Origin: Thalassospira mesophila
GTDB lineage: Bacteria; Pseudomonadota; Alphaproteobacteria; Rhodospirillales; Thalassospiraceae
Reading direction: 5' to 3'
Length of the DNA stretch: 64,000 nt
Assembly (NCBI RefSeq): GCF_002115755.1
Contig: NZ_JFKA01000006.1
Span: 62,001 to 126,000 of the forward strand
In this document: piece after piece, positions 27,025 through 35,826 of the stretch
Layout: the number at the start of each line of letters is the position of its first letter
How positions within the stretch are numbered: the first letter of the stretch is position 1
The notes under the pieces: generated by a model
What the model saw: only the letters and a program-made list of their open reading frames with translations
What the model was told of the DNA's origin: nothing
The model's database searches: none
Program-made: the position numbers and the translations under genes

Positions 27025-28035
27025 ATGAAATTTGCCACCCTGAAAGACGGCAGCCGTGATGGAAAGCTGGTTTTGGTATCGCGCGATTTAACCCGTTATA
27101 TCGCCTGCGACCATGCCCCGAACCTGCAATTCGCGCTTGATCACTGGAATGATCTGACCGATCCGCTGGCCGATATTGCAACCCGGCTGGAAAGCGACAC
27201 AGATTGCGGTCAGCCGTTTGATCAAAAACAGGCCCATTCACCGCTGCCGCGTGCCTATCAGTGGGCCGATGGATCGGCCTATGTTAACCACGTTGAACTG
27301 GTGCGCAAGGCGCGCGGGGCGGAAATTCCGGCAAGTTTCTGGACTGATCCGTTGATGTATCAGGGCGGATCAGACAGTTTTCTCGCCCCCACCGACCCGA
27401 TTGTGCTGGGTGACGAAGCCTGGGGCATTGATATGGAAGGCGAGGTTGCCGTTATTACCGGCGATGTGCCAATGGGTGTTACGCCCGAAGATGCGCGTAA
27501 ATACATTCGTTTGATCATGCTGGTTAATGATGTGTCGTTGCGCGGCCTGATCCCCGGCGAGCTGGCAAAGGGATTTGGCTTTTTCCAGTCTAAACCATCC
27601 TCGGCCTTTTCACCGGTTGCGATTACGCCCGATGAACTGGGCGATGCCTGGGACGGTGGCAAGGTGCATTTGCCTTTGAATGTTGATTTGAACGGCAAGC
27701 CGTTTGGCCGGGCCAATGCCGGTATCGACATGACGTTTGATTTTGGCCAACTGGTCGCCCATGCCGCCAAAACCCGGCCGCTATGCGCGGGCAGTATTGT
27801 TGGTTCGGGTACGGTTTCGAACAAACTGGACGGTGAACCGGGTAAACCGGTGGCCGATGGCGGGGCGGGTTATTCCTGCATTGCCGAAATTCGTATGATT
27901 GAAACCATCCGCGATGGCAAACCGGCAACGCCATTTATGCGGTTTGGCGATAATGTCAAAATTGCCATGTGCGATGAAAATGGCCAATCCATTTTTGGTA
28001 TGATTGATCAGACGGTTCAAAAATATACCGGTTAA
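27025..28035 (+). CDS. fahA: Fumarylacetoacetate hydrolase family protein (final step of homogentisate pathway)
   Basis: It splits fumarylacetoacetate to fumarate and acetoacetate. The 336 residues have an N-terminal cap region followed by the FAH fold. The metal site is visible as Glu138-x-Glu140 (DMEGEVAV) with Asp169 (LVNDVSLR) and an upstream Asp in TDPLMYQGG. The start follows AAGGAGACAGG. It is shorter than the 420-residue eukaryotic FAH, as is usual in bacteria. The location after hmgA, with maiA and hppD nearby, supports the specific substrate over other FAH-fold reactions. Confidence 0.9.
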   Translation: MKFATLKDGSRDGKLVLVSRDLTRYIACDHAPNLQFALDHWNDLTDPLADIATRLESDTDCGQPFDQKQAHSPLPRAYQWADGSAYVNHVELVRKARGAEIPASFWTDPLMYQGGSDSFLAPTDPIVLGDEAWGIDMEGEVAVITGDVPMGVTPEDARKYIRLIMLVNDVSLRGLIPGELAKGFGFFQSKPSSAFSPVAITPDELGDAWDGGKVHLPLNVDLNGKPFGRANAGIDMTFDFGQLVAHAAKTRPLCAGSIVGSGTVSNKLDGEPGKPVADGGAGYSCIAEIRMIETIRDGKPATPFMRFGDNVKIAMCDENGQSIFGMIDQTVQKYTG

Positions 28036-28070
28036 GGCGGTTGGCTCGACCAACGTTATACATAGACCAG

Positions 28071-28106
28071 GCCCCTGTCGCAGATAACGGCAGGGGCTTT
28101 GCTTTT
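28071..28106. terminator. Terminator between fahA and the convergent D-aminoacylase gene
   Basis: The 10-bp stem GCCCCTGTCG/CGGCAGGGGC (one T-G pair) is followed by TTTGCTTTT. Its sequence is closely related to the terminator at 33617. Confidence 0.9.
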
Positions 28107-28109
28107 AGG

Positions 28110-29561
28110 TCATGATAAAACGCTCGGGTCGCGGTCCAGCAGCATACCGGCACGCGCGCCCTTGTTTGCCCCATCCGACCAGCTCTCACGGCCATTCACC
28201 CATACGCTTTTAATGCCATGTGCCGGTGTTTTGGGTTTTTCATAGGTCGCACCAGATTCAATTGTTGCCGGGTCAAACAACACCAAATCGGCAAAGCCGC
28301 CGTCCTTGATCCGCCCTCGATCCTTAAGGCCGAAGCGGTCGGCAGGCATTGATGTCATGCGTTTCACACCTTCTTCTAGCGTAAACAGGCCTATATCACG
28401 CACATAATGGCCTAAAACACGCGGAAAGGTGCCCCATACACGCGGGTGCGAATGGGTGCCGCGCGCAATGCCGTCCGAGCAAATAATGGTATGTTCAAAT
28501 GACAAAATGCGCCGGACATCGCTTTCATCCATAATAAAAAAAATACCGGTGGCGGGTAGCAAACGCTCCATCGCGGTGTCGATATCGGTGTTCCATTCCT
28601 TGGCAATGTCGGCCAAGTCGCGGCCCGCCATTTTCGGATAAGCCAGCGATTCTGCCACAATCACGCGGGTTGCCTGGCGATGCCTGCCGGAATTCAGCAT
28701 GGTCGAAGATGCCGTCCAGGGGGTGGTATCAAGGCTGACATCCTGATTGCGCATCGCCTTGCTAAACATTGGCAGGGTAATTTCCGACTGGCCGTGATTG
28801 GCAAGACCGGCACATTTATGATGACTAACGTGAACCCCGCAACAGGCCTCGCGCCCGATCTCAAACGTTTCTTCCAGGGCTTCAATGCCCTGATCGCCTT
28901 CGTCGCGCATATGGGTGACATAAAGTTTGCCATGCGCCCTGGCAATGCGGGCCATGGCAATGGCTTCCTCGGTGGTGGCAGCCCGCGCCGGAGGATAAAA
29001 CAGGCCGGTCGAGACGCCAATGCCGCCTTCGCCTAATGCCTGATCTAGCGATTTTTCCATCGCTTTTAGTTCGGCGGCATCTGCCGGGCGGCCAAGGTCG
29101 GCAACTTCGTTAATGCGCAAGGTGCCATGCCCGATCAGGCAGGCGGAATTAACAGCGGCGGGTGACTGGCGCAACTGGTTACGATAATCGGCAAAACGGG
29201 CAAAGCGGGGGCGGCTCGATGTCAGGATCATGCCGAGCGGCTGGGGCAAAATATCAATCGTCGCTGTGAGGGGAGCAATTGAAAAACCGCAATTACCCGC
29301 AATGATCGTCGTCACACCCTGGCTCAGCATGCAATCCATACCGGGATCAGTTAGCAGGGCCTCGTCGTGATGAACATGCGGGTCGATAAAGCCCGGCGCA
29401 AGGGTGAGGCCGGTGCAATCAACCTCGCGCCCGCCATGCCATTTTGCCAGTGCGCCAATGGCGACAATCCGGTCGTCACGGATTGCGACATCGCCGTGTA
29501 TGCGCGGTTGGCCTGTGCCGTCCACAATATCGGCGTTGCGAAAAATGACATCAGCTTGCAT
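28110..29561 (-). CDS. N-acyl-D-amino-acid deacylase (D-aminoacylase) of the amidohydrolase superfamily
   Basis: It hydrolyses N-acyl-D-amino acids to D-amino acid and carboxylate. The 483-residue protein has an N-terminal beta-sandwich segment and then a TIM barrel. The barrel has PGFIDPHVHHD (HxH at 62-64) and a Cys metal ligand in AGNCGFS (Cys91), which is the distinctive D-aminoacylase feature. Later come the histidine site VSHHKCAG and the Asp of IICSDGIARGTHSHPR. It is the last gene of a TRAP operon, which would import the N-acyl or D-amino acid substrate. Exact side-chain preference is unknown. Confidence 0.88.
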   Translation of the reverse strand: MQADVIFRNADIVDGTGQPRIHGDVAIRDDRIVAIGALAKWHGGREVDCTGLTLAPGFIDPHVHHDEALLTDPGMDCMLSQGVTTIIAGNCGFSIAPLTATIDILPQPLGMILTSSRPRFARFADYRNQLRQSPAAVNSACLIGHGTLRINEVADLGRPADAAELKAMEKSLDQALGEGGIGVSTGLFYPPARAATTEEAIAMARIARAHGKLYVTHMRDEGDQGIEALEETFEIGREACCGVHVSHHKCAGLANHGQSEITLPMFSKAMRNQDVSLDTTPWTASSTMLNSGRHRQATRVIVAESLAYPKMAGRDLADIAKEWNTDIDTAMERLLPATGIFFIMDESDVRRILSFEHTIICSDGIARGTHSHPRVWGTFPRVLGHYVRDIGLFTLEEGVKRMTSMPADRFGLKDRGRIKDGGFADLVLFDPATIESGATYEKPKTPAHGIKSVWVNGRESWSDGANKGARAGMLLDRDPSVLS

Positions 29562-29660
29562 CGTCGGAAACTCCAGAATACTTATAATTTATTGTTGTTC
29601 AGGCGTGTTTATGGGCGGCTCTTGGCCGAGCTATTCGTGGAAATGCCTGCATATTCGGCC

Positions 29661-30209
29661 TTAGTTGAACGTGTCGGCTTTTGCGGGCGCAGAAGGGGCG
29701 CCGTCATCGCCCGCCCAGCGCGCGATGACGTGAACAAAGATGATCACGATCATGAGCGGTACGGCAATCGCGACCCAGAGTGTCGAGAAATCAAGGGCGT
29801 CGGCCATGGTACGACTGTGGCGCAAAAGGAAGCCGCGTGCCGGATTGTTGCCCGGTCCGACGAAGCAATACCAGAGAACCGGGGTAAGATAGATGATGAC
29901 GACGGCAGACTGGACGGTGCCGGTGATGACAGCTATCAGGCCGCCGCCGGTGCTGCTGCCGGTGAAAAGGGCAGGGTCAAATCGGCGTTTAAAGCTCATG
30001 GTGGCGCCGATCAAACCCGCCCAGATCATGGCATAGCGTGCCAGTTCTTCGGTCCAGGAGGGCGGTGAGGCGAACAGATAACGGGCGACAACCTGCAACA
30101 GCACCGATCCCACCAGCACCGCCAGTGCGATAATGGCAATAAAACCTGCAAGTTGATCAAGGCCGTGGCTGATTGCCAGGGCTGTTTTTCGGATCGTATT
30201 CACCTTCAC
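29661..30209 (-). CDS. TRAP transporter small permease (D-aminoacylase operon)
   Basis: This 182-residue protein has four hydrophobic segments and the DctQ-type stretch PPSWTEELARYAMIWAGLIGA. It starts 10 bp after the binding-protein stop. A gap of about 100 bp separates it from the D-aminoacylase gene, and I see no terminator in it. Operon order is large permease, binding protein, small permease, then enzyme, which differs from the commoner P-Q-M order. Confidence 0.88.
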   Translation of the reverse strand: MKVNTIRKTALAISHGLDQLAGFIAIIALAVLVGSVLLQVVARYLFASPPSWTEELARYAMIWAGLIGATMSFKRRFDPALFTGSSTGGGLIAVITGTVQSAVVIIYLTPVLWYCFVGPGNNPARGFLLRHSRTMADALDFSTLWVAIAVPLMIVIIFVHVIARWAGDDGAPSAPAKADTFN

Positions 30210-30219
30210 CGCCTCTTGT

Positions 30220-31218
30220 TTAGTTGCGTACGATTTTGAGTGCGTCGAGATATTTCTGTAAGTCGTCGACCGCCATGATCGATGTCCATGTTGGCGCGGT
30301 CGCCTTGACCATCTTGTCGCGCTCGCCAGGTTCGAGTTGGGAAATGGTCACACCGGCTTTTTCCATACGGGCCATGACACTGTCGCTCCAGTTCGCCAGC
30401 CATGCGCGGTTGGCGGTAATCCCGGCATCAAGCGCCTTGTCGATTTGGGTTTTTTCGTCGGCCGATAATGTTTCGTACCAGTCGTTAGATACAAAAACAG
30501 CACGGGTAGAGGGCGAAATATTGGCCGGTGTGAAATGCGTTAGAAAGGCAGTGTGACCGGTTCGAAGCGACGAGTTCGGCGGGTTAAGATAACCATCAGC
30601 AATACCGACCTGAATGGCATTGGCGACTTCGGACCACGCAACGATTGTGCCACTGGCCCCCAGGGCTTCTTCATATTCGAGCTGTTCGGCATTCAGTGCG
30701 CGAAGCCGCAGCCCTTTAAGATCGGACATTTTCGTTACGTCATGCTGGCTGTTGTGAATGCCAATGCCGACACCGATATAGTTGAACCCGGCAAGGCGAA
30801 CGCCGTTCTCAAGCAGCGGTTTGTTCATCTCGTCAAGAAGGTCGCTTTTTTCAATAACAGCGTCGAATTCATTGCTGTCCTTGAACAGGAAAGGCAGCAA
30901 AATGCCTTTTAATAGCGGGCTCATACCGACACCGGTGGAAACGGTCGCCAGATCAACTTCAACCAGCCCCTGGGCTGTTTCGTCAAACCGTTCCTTTTCG
31001 CTGCCCAGCGTGTCGGACGGGAAAATAACCGCCTTGAAGTCTGTGCCTTTTAGCGCGTTGGCAAAGCCGTGGACAAAGGCGGCTTCGGCATTGGTTGTCG
31101 GGTCGTCAATGCCGTTCATGGCGATTTTAACATCAGCGGCAAATGCAGGGGCCGCCATGGCTGTGGTTAATAACAGGGTGAGAGAGGCAAGCGCCTTCCC
31201 CGATTTCATCAACGTCAT
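30220..31218 (-). CDS. TRAP transporter binding protein (D-aminoacylase operon)
   Basis: A 332-residue DctP-type protein from the ATG at 31218, which has an AGAGGAG ribosome site. The signal peptide ends at APAFAA. The binding fold shows LKGLRLRALNAEQLEYEEALGA and VGIADGYLNPPNSS. The conserved Arg in RLRAL implies a carboxylate ligand, which fits an acyl amino acid. It lies 37 bp from dctM and 10 bp from dctQ. Confidence 0.9.
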   Translation of the reverse strand: MTLMKSGKALASLTLLLTTAMAAPAFAADVKIAMNGIDDPTTNAEAAFVHGFANALKGTDFKAVIFPSDTLGSEKERFDETAQGLVEVDLATVSTGVGMSPLLKGILLPFLFKDSNEFDAVIEKSDLLDEMNKPLLENGVRLAGFNYIGVGIGIHNSQHDVTKMSDLKGLRLRALNAEQLEYEEALGASGTIVAWSEVANAIQVGIADGYLNPPNSSLRTGHTAFLTHFTPANISPSTRAVFVSNDWYETLSADEKTQIDKALDAGITANRAWLANWSDSVMARMEKAGVTISQLEPGERDKMVKATAPTWTSIMAVDDLQKYLDALKIVRN

Positions 31219-31255
31219 GTTACGTGAACTCCTCTGTTGTGCCCTTTTTTTGTTA

Positions 31256-32542
31256 TCAGCTAAGCCCCAGGGCATGTGGCAAAGCCAGTGAGATGGCCGG
31301 AAAGAACGTCAGCACGATCAGCAGGGCGACTTCGGCAAAGAAAAACGGCAGCGTTGCGCGGATCAGCCGCCAGTAATTGATGTTGCATGTGGTTGCCAAA
31401 ATCAGCAGGACGCCGCCAATGGGGGGCGATAACAGCCCTGTCGAAATATTAAAGCAGATGACGATGCCGAGATGGACCGGATCAATGCCCATCGCCAGCG
31501 CAACAGGCACAAAAATCGGGGCGAATAATGCCACTGCGGCTTTGACATCCATTGCCATACCGGCAATTAAAAACACCACATTGACCAGCATCAGATATTG
31601 CAGTGGGCCAAGGCCCCATTCCGTGATCTGGGCGGCAATTGCCTGCGGCAAACGATCCAGGGCGGCGATATAGGAGAAGGTCGAAATCGCACATAAAATT
31701 ATAAATAATGCGCCCAACAATACGGCCGTGCGAATGGCACTTTGGCGAACCGCTTCAAGGTCCAGCTTGCGATATGAAAAGCCAATGATCAGGGCCGCGC
31801 CAACCGCAACTCCGGCGGCCTCGGCCGGTGTCATGATCCCAAAAAGGGTGCCACCCAGAATGATGATCGGCAGGGTCATTGCAGGCAGGGCGCGCAAAAA
31901 CGACTTTTTTATCGGGGGAATGGTCGACGGGTCGCCACCACCGGGATGATCGTCGCGCCACGCATAAAAGGCGTTCATCACCATCAGCACGGCGGCTAAA
32001 AGCAGCCCCGGCACAACACCGGCGGCAAACAGGGCCGTAACCGATGTGTTCATCAATGCGCCATAAAAAATCAGGATGCTGGACGGCGGAATGATCGGCC
32101 CGATGATGGAGGACGCGCCGGTAATGGCGACGGCATAATCAAGCGAATAACCGCGTTTTTGCATTTCGGGCACCAGCGAATTGCCCAATGCGGCGGCATC
32201 GGACACCGCCGATCCTGACACACCGGCAAAAAACACGCTGGTTAAAATGTTGACATGGCCCAGCCCGCCTTTGACCCGGCCCAGCAATGACATCGAAAAA
32301 TCGATCAGTGCGGAGGCAATGCCGCCCCGGTTCATCAAATCCCCGGCAAAGATGAAAAGTGGCATTGCCAGAAAAGCAAAGACGTCTAACTGGCTAAACA
32401 GGCGCTGTGGCAGGGCCGCCATGAAATTGGCGTGGCCGCCCAGAATAAACGTCATGATTGATGCCGCACCGATGACATAGGCTATCGCCGCGCCAGATAA
32501 AAGCCCCACTCCGATTAGGATAAGCAGAAATACCGCCTGCAT
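31256..32542 (-). CDS. TRAP transporter large permease (D-aminoacylase operon)
   Basis: A 428-residue DctM-family protein with about twelve hydrophobic segments and motifs such as GASSIIGPIIPPSSILIFYG and STGLLSPPIGGVLLILAT. It is the first gene of its operon. It faces a divergent LysR gene across a region with a perfect palindrome at 32598. Confidence 0.9.
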   Translation of the reverse strand: MQAVFLLILIGVGLLSGAAIAYVIGAASIMTFILGGHANFMAALPQRLFSQLDVFAFLAMPLFIFAGDLMNRGGIASALIDFSMSLLGRVKGGLGHVNILTSVFFAGVSGSAVSDAAALGNSLVPEMQKRGYSLDYAVAITGASSIIGPIIPPSSILIFYGALMNTSVTALFAAGVVPGLLLAAVLMVMNAFYAWRDDHPGGGDPSTIPPIKKSFLRALPAMTLPIIILGGTLFGIMTPAEAAGVAVGAALIIGFSYRKLDLEAVRQSAIRTAVLLGALFIILCAISTFSYIAALDRLPQAIAAQITEWGLGPLQYLMLVNVVFLIAGMAMDVKAAVALFAPIFVPVALAMGIDPVHLGIVICFNISTGLLSPPIGGVLLILATTCNINYWRLIRATLPFFFAEVALLIVLTFFPAISLALPHALGLS

Positions 32543-32597
32543 CCTATTCCCCTTTCTGTTTTTTATTTAAAGCAAGACTGGCGTGCTTTCCTGCGAT

Positions 32598-32618
32598 AGG
32601 AAATAGAAAATATTTCCT
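32598..32618. promoter_or_regulatory. Candidate LysR operator in the divergent dctM/lysR region
   Basis: AGGAAATA-GAAAA-TATTTCCT is a perfect 8-bp inverted repeat, 56 bp upstream of dctM and 79 bp upstream of the LysR start. This is the usual place for a LysR recognition site that also represses its own gene. Confidence 0.6.
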
Positions 32619-32676
32619 TCATCCATAGCTATATACTATGGGTCAAATCTGGACGGATCAGGCATGGGGATGGTTT

Positions 32677-33570
32677 ATGCGCGGAATAACGCTTCAGCGA
32701 TTGCAGGTATTTTGCGCGGTTTATGAACGCAATTCGATCAGTGCCGCGGCACGTGCCCTTGGCCTGTCACAGCCAACGGTTAGCAAACATTTGCGCGATT
32801 TCGAGGCGGCTTCGGGCCTGACATTGTTTGTGCTGGAACGCGGGCGCATTTTACAAACGGCTGATGCTGATGCGATTTACAGCGAAAGCCGGTTCTTGCA
32901 AGACGGCATTGGCCAGCTTGAAGGCCGCATTGAAGCGCTGAAAAAAGGGGTGGGCGGGAAACTGTCCGTGATGTCGATCGGCCTGATGATGAGCCATTTT
33001 GTGCCGCAGGCATCGGCCAGATTAATGCAGAAAATGCCCCAATTGCGCCTGATCCTAGATATTGGCAAGGCAGCCCATCAGCTGGAATTGCTGCATGCCG
33101 GGTTGATTGACCTTGGGATTATGGCTGGGCGGGTGGCGATGCACGGCGAGGAATTCACCCTGTTGGGCCGGGGGAAACTCAAGGCGATTGTACCGCGCGA
33201 AAACCCGCTTGCGCAAAAAAGCCAGGTGACACTGGAACAGGTTTTTGACTATCCGATGGTCGACACTACTGCACGCGGGCCGATTGGCAATGTTCTTGAA
33301 GAAGCCCTTAGAATGCGCGGGCTGAGTTTGGGCGGGGCGGTGACGTGTAACTCGCTTGAAGCCGTCCCCCCGACGGCGCAAATTTTAAAACGATGTGCCA
33401 TCATCGACGAGTTCACCGCGCGCTCCCTGCCGCAAACCGATCTTGTCTGTGTCGATCTGGAACCGGCGATAAGTTTTGATATCTGGGCTGTGACATTATC
33501 GTCTTCTGGCAACCGCAATGCTATCCGCCTTTTCTCGGAAGCGCTGCGCGGCTTGTTGGCCGAAAGATAA
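32677..33570 (+). CDS. LysR-family regulator of the D-aminoacylase/TRAP operon
   Basis: The N-terminal helix-turn-helix is clear (LQRLQVFCAVYERNSISAAARALGLSQPTVSKHLRDFE), followed by the two-lobe effector domain. I take the ATG at 32677 (about 298 residues). A longer frame begins at the ATG at 32638, but the TATACT -10 box at about 32632 would place the transcript start beyond it. The gene diverges from dctM-dctP-dctQ-aminoacylase and is the obvious candidate to regulate it. Confidence 0.88.
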   Translation: MRGITLQRLQVFCAVYERNSISAAARALGLSQPTVSKHLRDFEAASGLTLFVLERGRILQTADADAIYSESRFLQDGIGQLEGRIEALKKGVGGKLSVMSIGLMMSHFVPQASARLMQKMPQLRLILDIGKAAHQLELLHAGLIDLGIMAGRVAMHGEEFTLLGRGKLKAIVPRENPLAQKSQVTLEQVFDYPMVDTTARGPIGNVLEEALRMRGLSLGGAVTCNSLEAVPPTAQILKRCAIIDEFTARSLPQTDLVCVDLEPAISFDIWAVTLSSSGNRNAIRLFSEALRGLLAER

Positions 33571-33616
33571 GAACCACGCAGAAACAAGTCGAAGTGAAAC
33601 CGACGCCTGTATAGAC

Positions 33617-33651
33617 AAAACCCCTGCCGCGCATATAACGGCAGGGGTTTT
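33617..33651. terminator. Bidirectional terminator between lysR and the third TRAP operon
   Basis: A 13-bp perfect stem (AAAACCCCTGCCG and its complement) encloses a 9-base loop with A- and T-tracts at the ends. Both convergent genes end here. Confidence 0.95.
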
Positions 33652-33680
33652 GGGTTGGAACAGGGTGTTTGGGTGTGGCG

Positions 33681-34958
33681 TTAGAAGGCCAGTCGCGGCA
33701 GGAACAACACCACGTCGGGTAACATCAGCAAGGCAAAAACCAGCACCAGGATGGCGGCCAGAAATGGCAGGGATTCGCGAACGTAATGTTCAACCCGCAC
33801 ATTCATGATTGCGCAGACGGTATACATGGCCACGCCCACCGGCGGGGTCATCGAGCCCAGGGTGACCAGTGTCATCATCAGAATGCCGAAATGAACCGGG
33901 TCAACGCCAAGCTGTTTAATGATCGGCACAAAAATTGGTGTTAGCAGCAACACCAGAACCGTGCTTTCCACAAACAACCCGGCGATAAACAGAATGCCCA
34001 GAATGGCGGCAACAATGGCGGTCGGGTTGCTAAGGCCCGATAACAGTGCGCCCGAAACAGTTTGTGGAACTTGCAAAAACGTAATGGCAAAGCCAACCAT
34101 GCCCGACATTAAAATGATCAGCATGATCATGCCAAGGTCGGAAATTGCGTCGGCCAGTGCACGTTTGATGTCGGCAAAGCTGAGTTCGCGGTGGCTGAAA
34201 ATACCGACGACAACGGCATAAACCACTGCAAACGAGCCAACTTCGGACGGGGTAAACAACCCGCCACGGATGGTAATGATCAGCAATAACGGAAACAGCA
34301 GTGCCCATTTGGCTTCCCAGAAAGCCACGGTCAGTTCGCGCACGGTGGGTTTGCGGGCATCCTTGGCAACGTAGTTGCGTTTTTTGGCGATGATATAGGC
34401 CGTTACCATCAACACAATCATCATTAATATACCGGGAATGATGCCCGCCAGAAACAACCGCCCGATCGAAACATTGCCGACATAGCCATACAGGATCAGC
34501 CCGATGGATGGCGGGATGGTGGCAGTGATAAGCGAGCTAAGCGCGATAACGGCAGCGGAAAAGCCTTTGGAATAGCCGTTTTCGATCATTTTCGGGCCAA
34601 TAACGCGGGCTTCCATAGCGGCATCGGCCACGGCAGAACCGGAGATACCCCCCATTAACGTCGACAGGATAATGGAAACCTGTGCCAGACCACCGGCCAT
34701 CCACGAAACGGCGATGTTGGAAAATTTGAACAGGCGGTCGGTGATACCGCTTTCATTCATCAAATGCCCGGCCAGCACGAAAAACGGCACGGCCAAAAGC
34801 GGGAAACTTTGCGAAACAGCGGCGATTTTTTGCACACCGATAGACAATGGCATGACATCGGATGTGACAAAAAATGCGAAACCTGACAGGCCAATGGCAA
34901 AGGATACCGGGGCGCCAATGATCAGGAAAAACAAAAAGATGGAACCGATCAACAGCAT
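33681..34958 (-). CDS. TRAP transporter large permease (sugar-acid island)
   Basis: A 425-residue DctM-type protein with about twelve hydrophobic segments. It contains ALSSLITATIPPSIGLILYGYV and TLGSMTPPVGVAMYTVCAI. It lies 2 bp from the small-permease stop and is the last gene of a dctP-dctQ-dctM operon. The neighbouring sugar-acid dehydratase and RraA genes suggest a hydroxy- or sugar-acid cargo. Confidence 0.92.
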   Translation of the reverse strand: MLLIGSIFLFFLIIGAPVSFAIGLSGFAFFVTSDVMPLSIGVQKIAAVSQSFPLLAVPFFVLAGHLMNESGITDRLFKFSNIAVSWMAGGLAQVSIILSTLMGGISGSAVADAAMEARVIGPKMIENGYSKGFSAAVIALSSLITATIPPSIGLILYGYVGNVSIGRLFLAGIIPGILMMIVLMVTAYIIAKKRNYVAKDARKPTVRELTVAFWEAKWALLFPLLLIITIRGGLFTPSEVGSFAVVYAVVVGIFSHRELSFADIKRALADAISDLGMIMLIILMSGMVGFAITFLQVPQTVSGALLSGLSNPTAIVAAILGILFIAGLFVESTVLVLLLTPIFVPIIKQLGVDPVHFGILMMTLVTLGSMTPPVGVAMYTVCAIMNVRVEHYVRESLPFLAAILVLVFALLMLPDVVLFLPRLAF

Positions 34959-34960
34959 GG

Positions 34961-35506
34961 TCAGATTTCCTGCGTGGTCGTGGGAGGTGTGGTCACCGGC
35001 GGGATTGCGTCAACCTCTTCTTCGGGCAGCGAATAAACCAGAACGGTTTGCGCCCGGCGATTGCGCCATGCATCGATGATATTGTAAATGATGGTGCCGC
35101 CCAGAATGATCGACCCAACCGGCACCGCAATGGTGACAAAGGCATAGGAAATGCCGGAATCGCCGAACTGGCGTTGCTTGTTAAGGATCGTCAGGTCGTA
35201 GCCTTCAACTGCCAGAACGGCCAGCATGGCGCAGAAAATCAGGCCAACAGCCGTTTCAATGATCAGCCGATAACGGTGCGGGGCCATGCGGACAAACAGG
35301 TCAACGCCAAGGTGGCCGCGCTGGCGCATGGCGCGGATGGCACCAAAAAAGCACAGCCAGATAAACAGCAATTGCGCCATATCGACCGACCACATGACGG
35401 GGTGACCAAAGGTCCGCATGATGGAAGCGACAAAAACCAGCATGACGATGGCGATGAATATTGCGGAAACCAGTGCAAACTCGGCCTGAGCCAGACGTTT
35501 TTTCAT
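34961..35506 (-). CDS. TRAP transporter small permease (sugar-acid island)
   Basis: A 181-residue protein from the ATG at 35506, preceded by GGGAGG; the frame is open further upstream without a better site. It has four hydrophobic segments and the family core MAQLLFIWLCFFGAIRAMRQRGHLGVDLF. The C-terminal tail is Pro/Thr-rich. A strong stem-loop lies between this gene and dctP. Confidence 0.9.
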   Translation of the reverse strand: MKKRLAQAEFALVSAIFIAIVMLVFVASIMRTFGHPVMWSVDMAQLLFIWLCFFGAIRAMRQRGHLGVDLFVRMAPHRYRLIIETAVGLIFCAMLAVLAVEGYDLTILNKQRQFGDSGISYAFVTIAVPVGSIILGGTIIYNIIDAWRNRRAQTVLVYSLPEEEVDAIPPVTTPPTTTQEI

Positions 35507-35782
35507 GCCCGGTTTTCCTCCCTTTGCTTGGGCGCCCAAAAGCGCCATGGACCGATGGTGGGATGGGTGAATTGGGGTATCAGTGCGTTTTTAAAATGCA
35601 ACCCGGTGTGTGAAAATCGGAACTTGCAGTGCTGATATGCCACCAGAAAAGACGGTGCTGCAGGGCAAAACAGGGCCCGTTAGCCGGATTATAAATATCA
35701 CACCTGAACATCACATGCCGGTCAATTCAGGAAGGTTTTTGCCCGATCGATATCCGGCACAAAAATCTAGCACGGATATAAT

Positions 35783-35818
35783 ACAGACGAGGGACCGTTT
35801 GGGCGGCCCCTCGTCTGT
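35783..35818 (-). other. Strong stem-loop directly after the third dctP gene
   Basis: ACAGACGAGGG pairs with CCCTCGTCTGT, with a further CCG/CGG inside and a 6-base loop. It begins 8 bp past the dctP stop. The minus strand continues with ATTATATCC rather than a T-tract. It may stabilise dctP mRNA or partly stop transcription before dctQ, 276 bp downstream. Confidence 0.75.
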
Positions 35819-35826
35819 CAGAAGGC

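Noticed and set aside
29367..30068. 233-codon plus-strand frame across the aminoacylase/dctQ junction
   Set aside because: Overlaps two recognised genes on the other strand and lacks a ribosome site.
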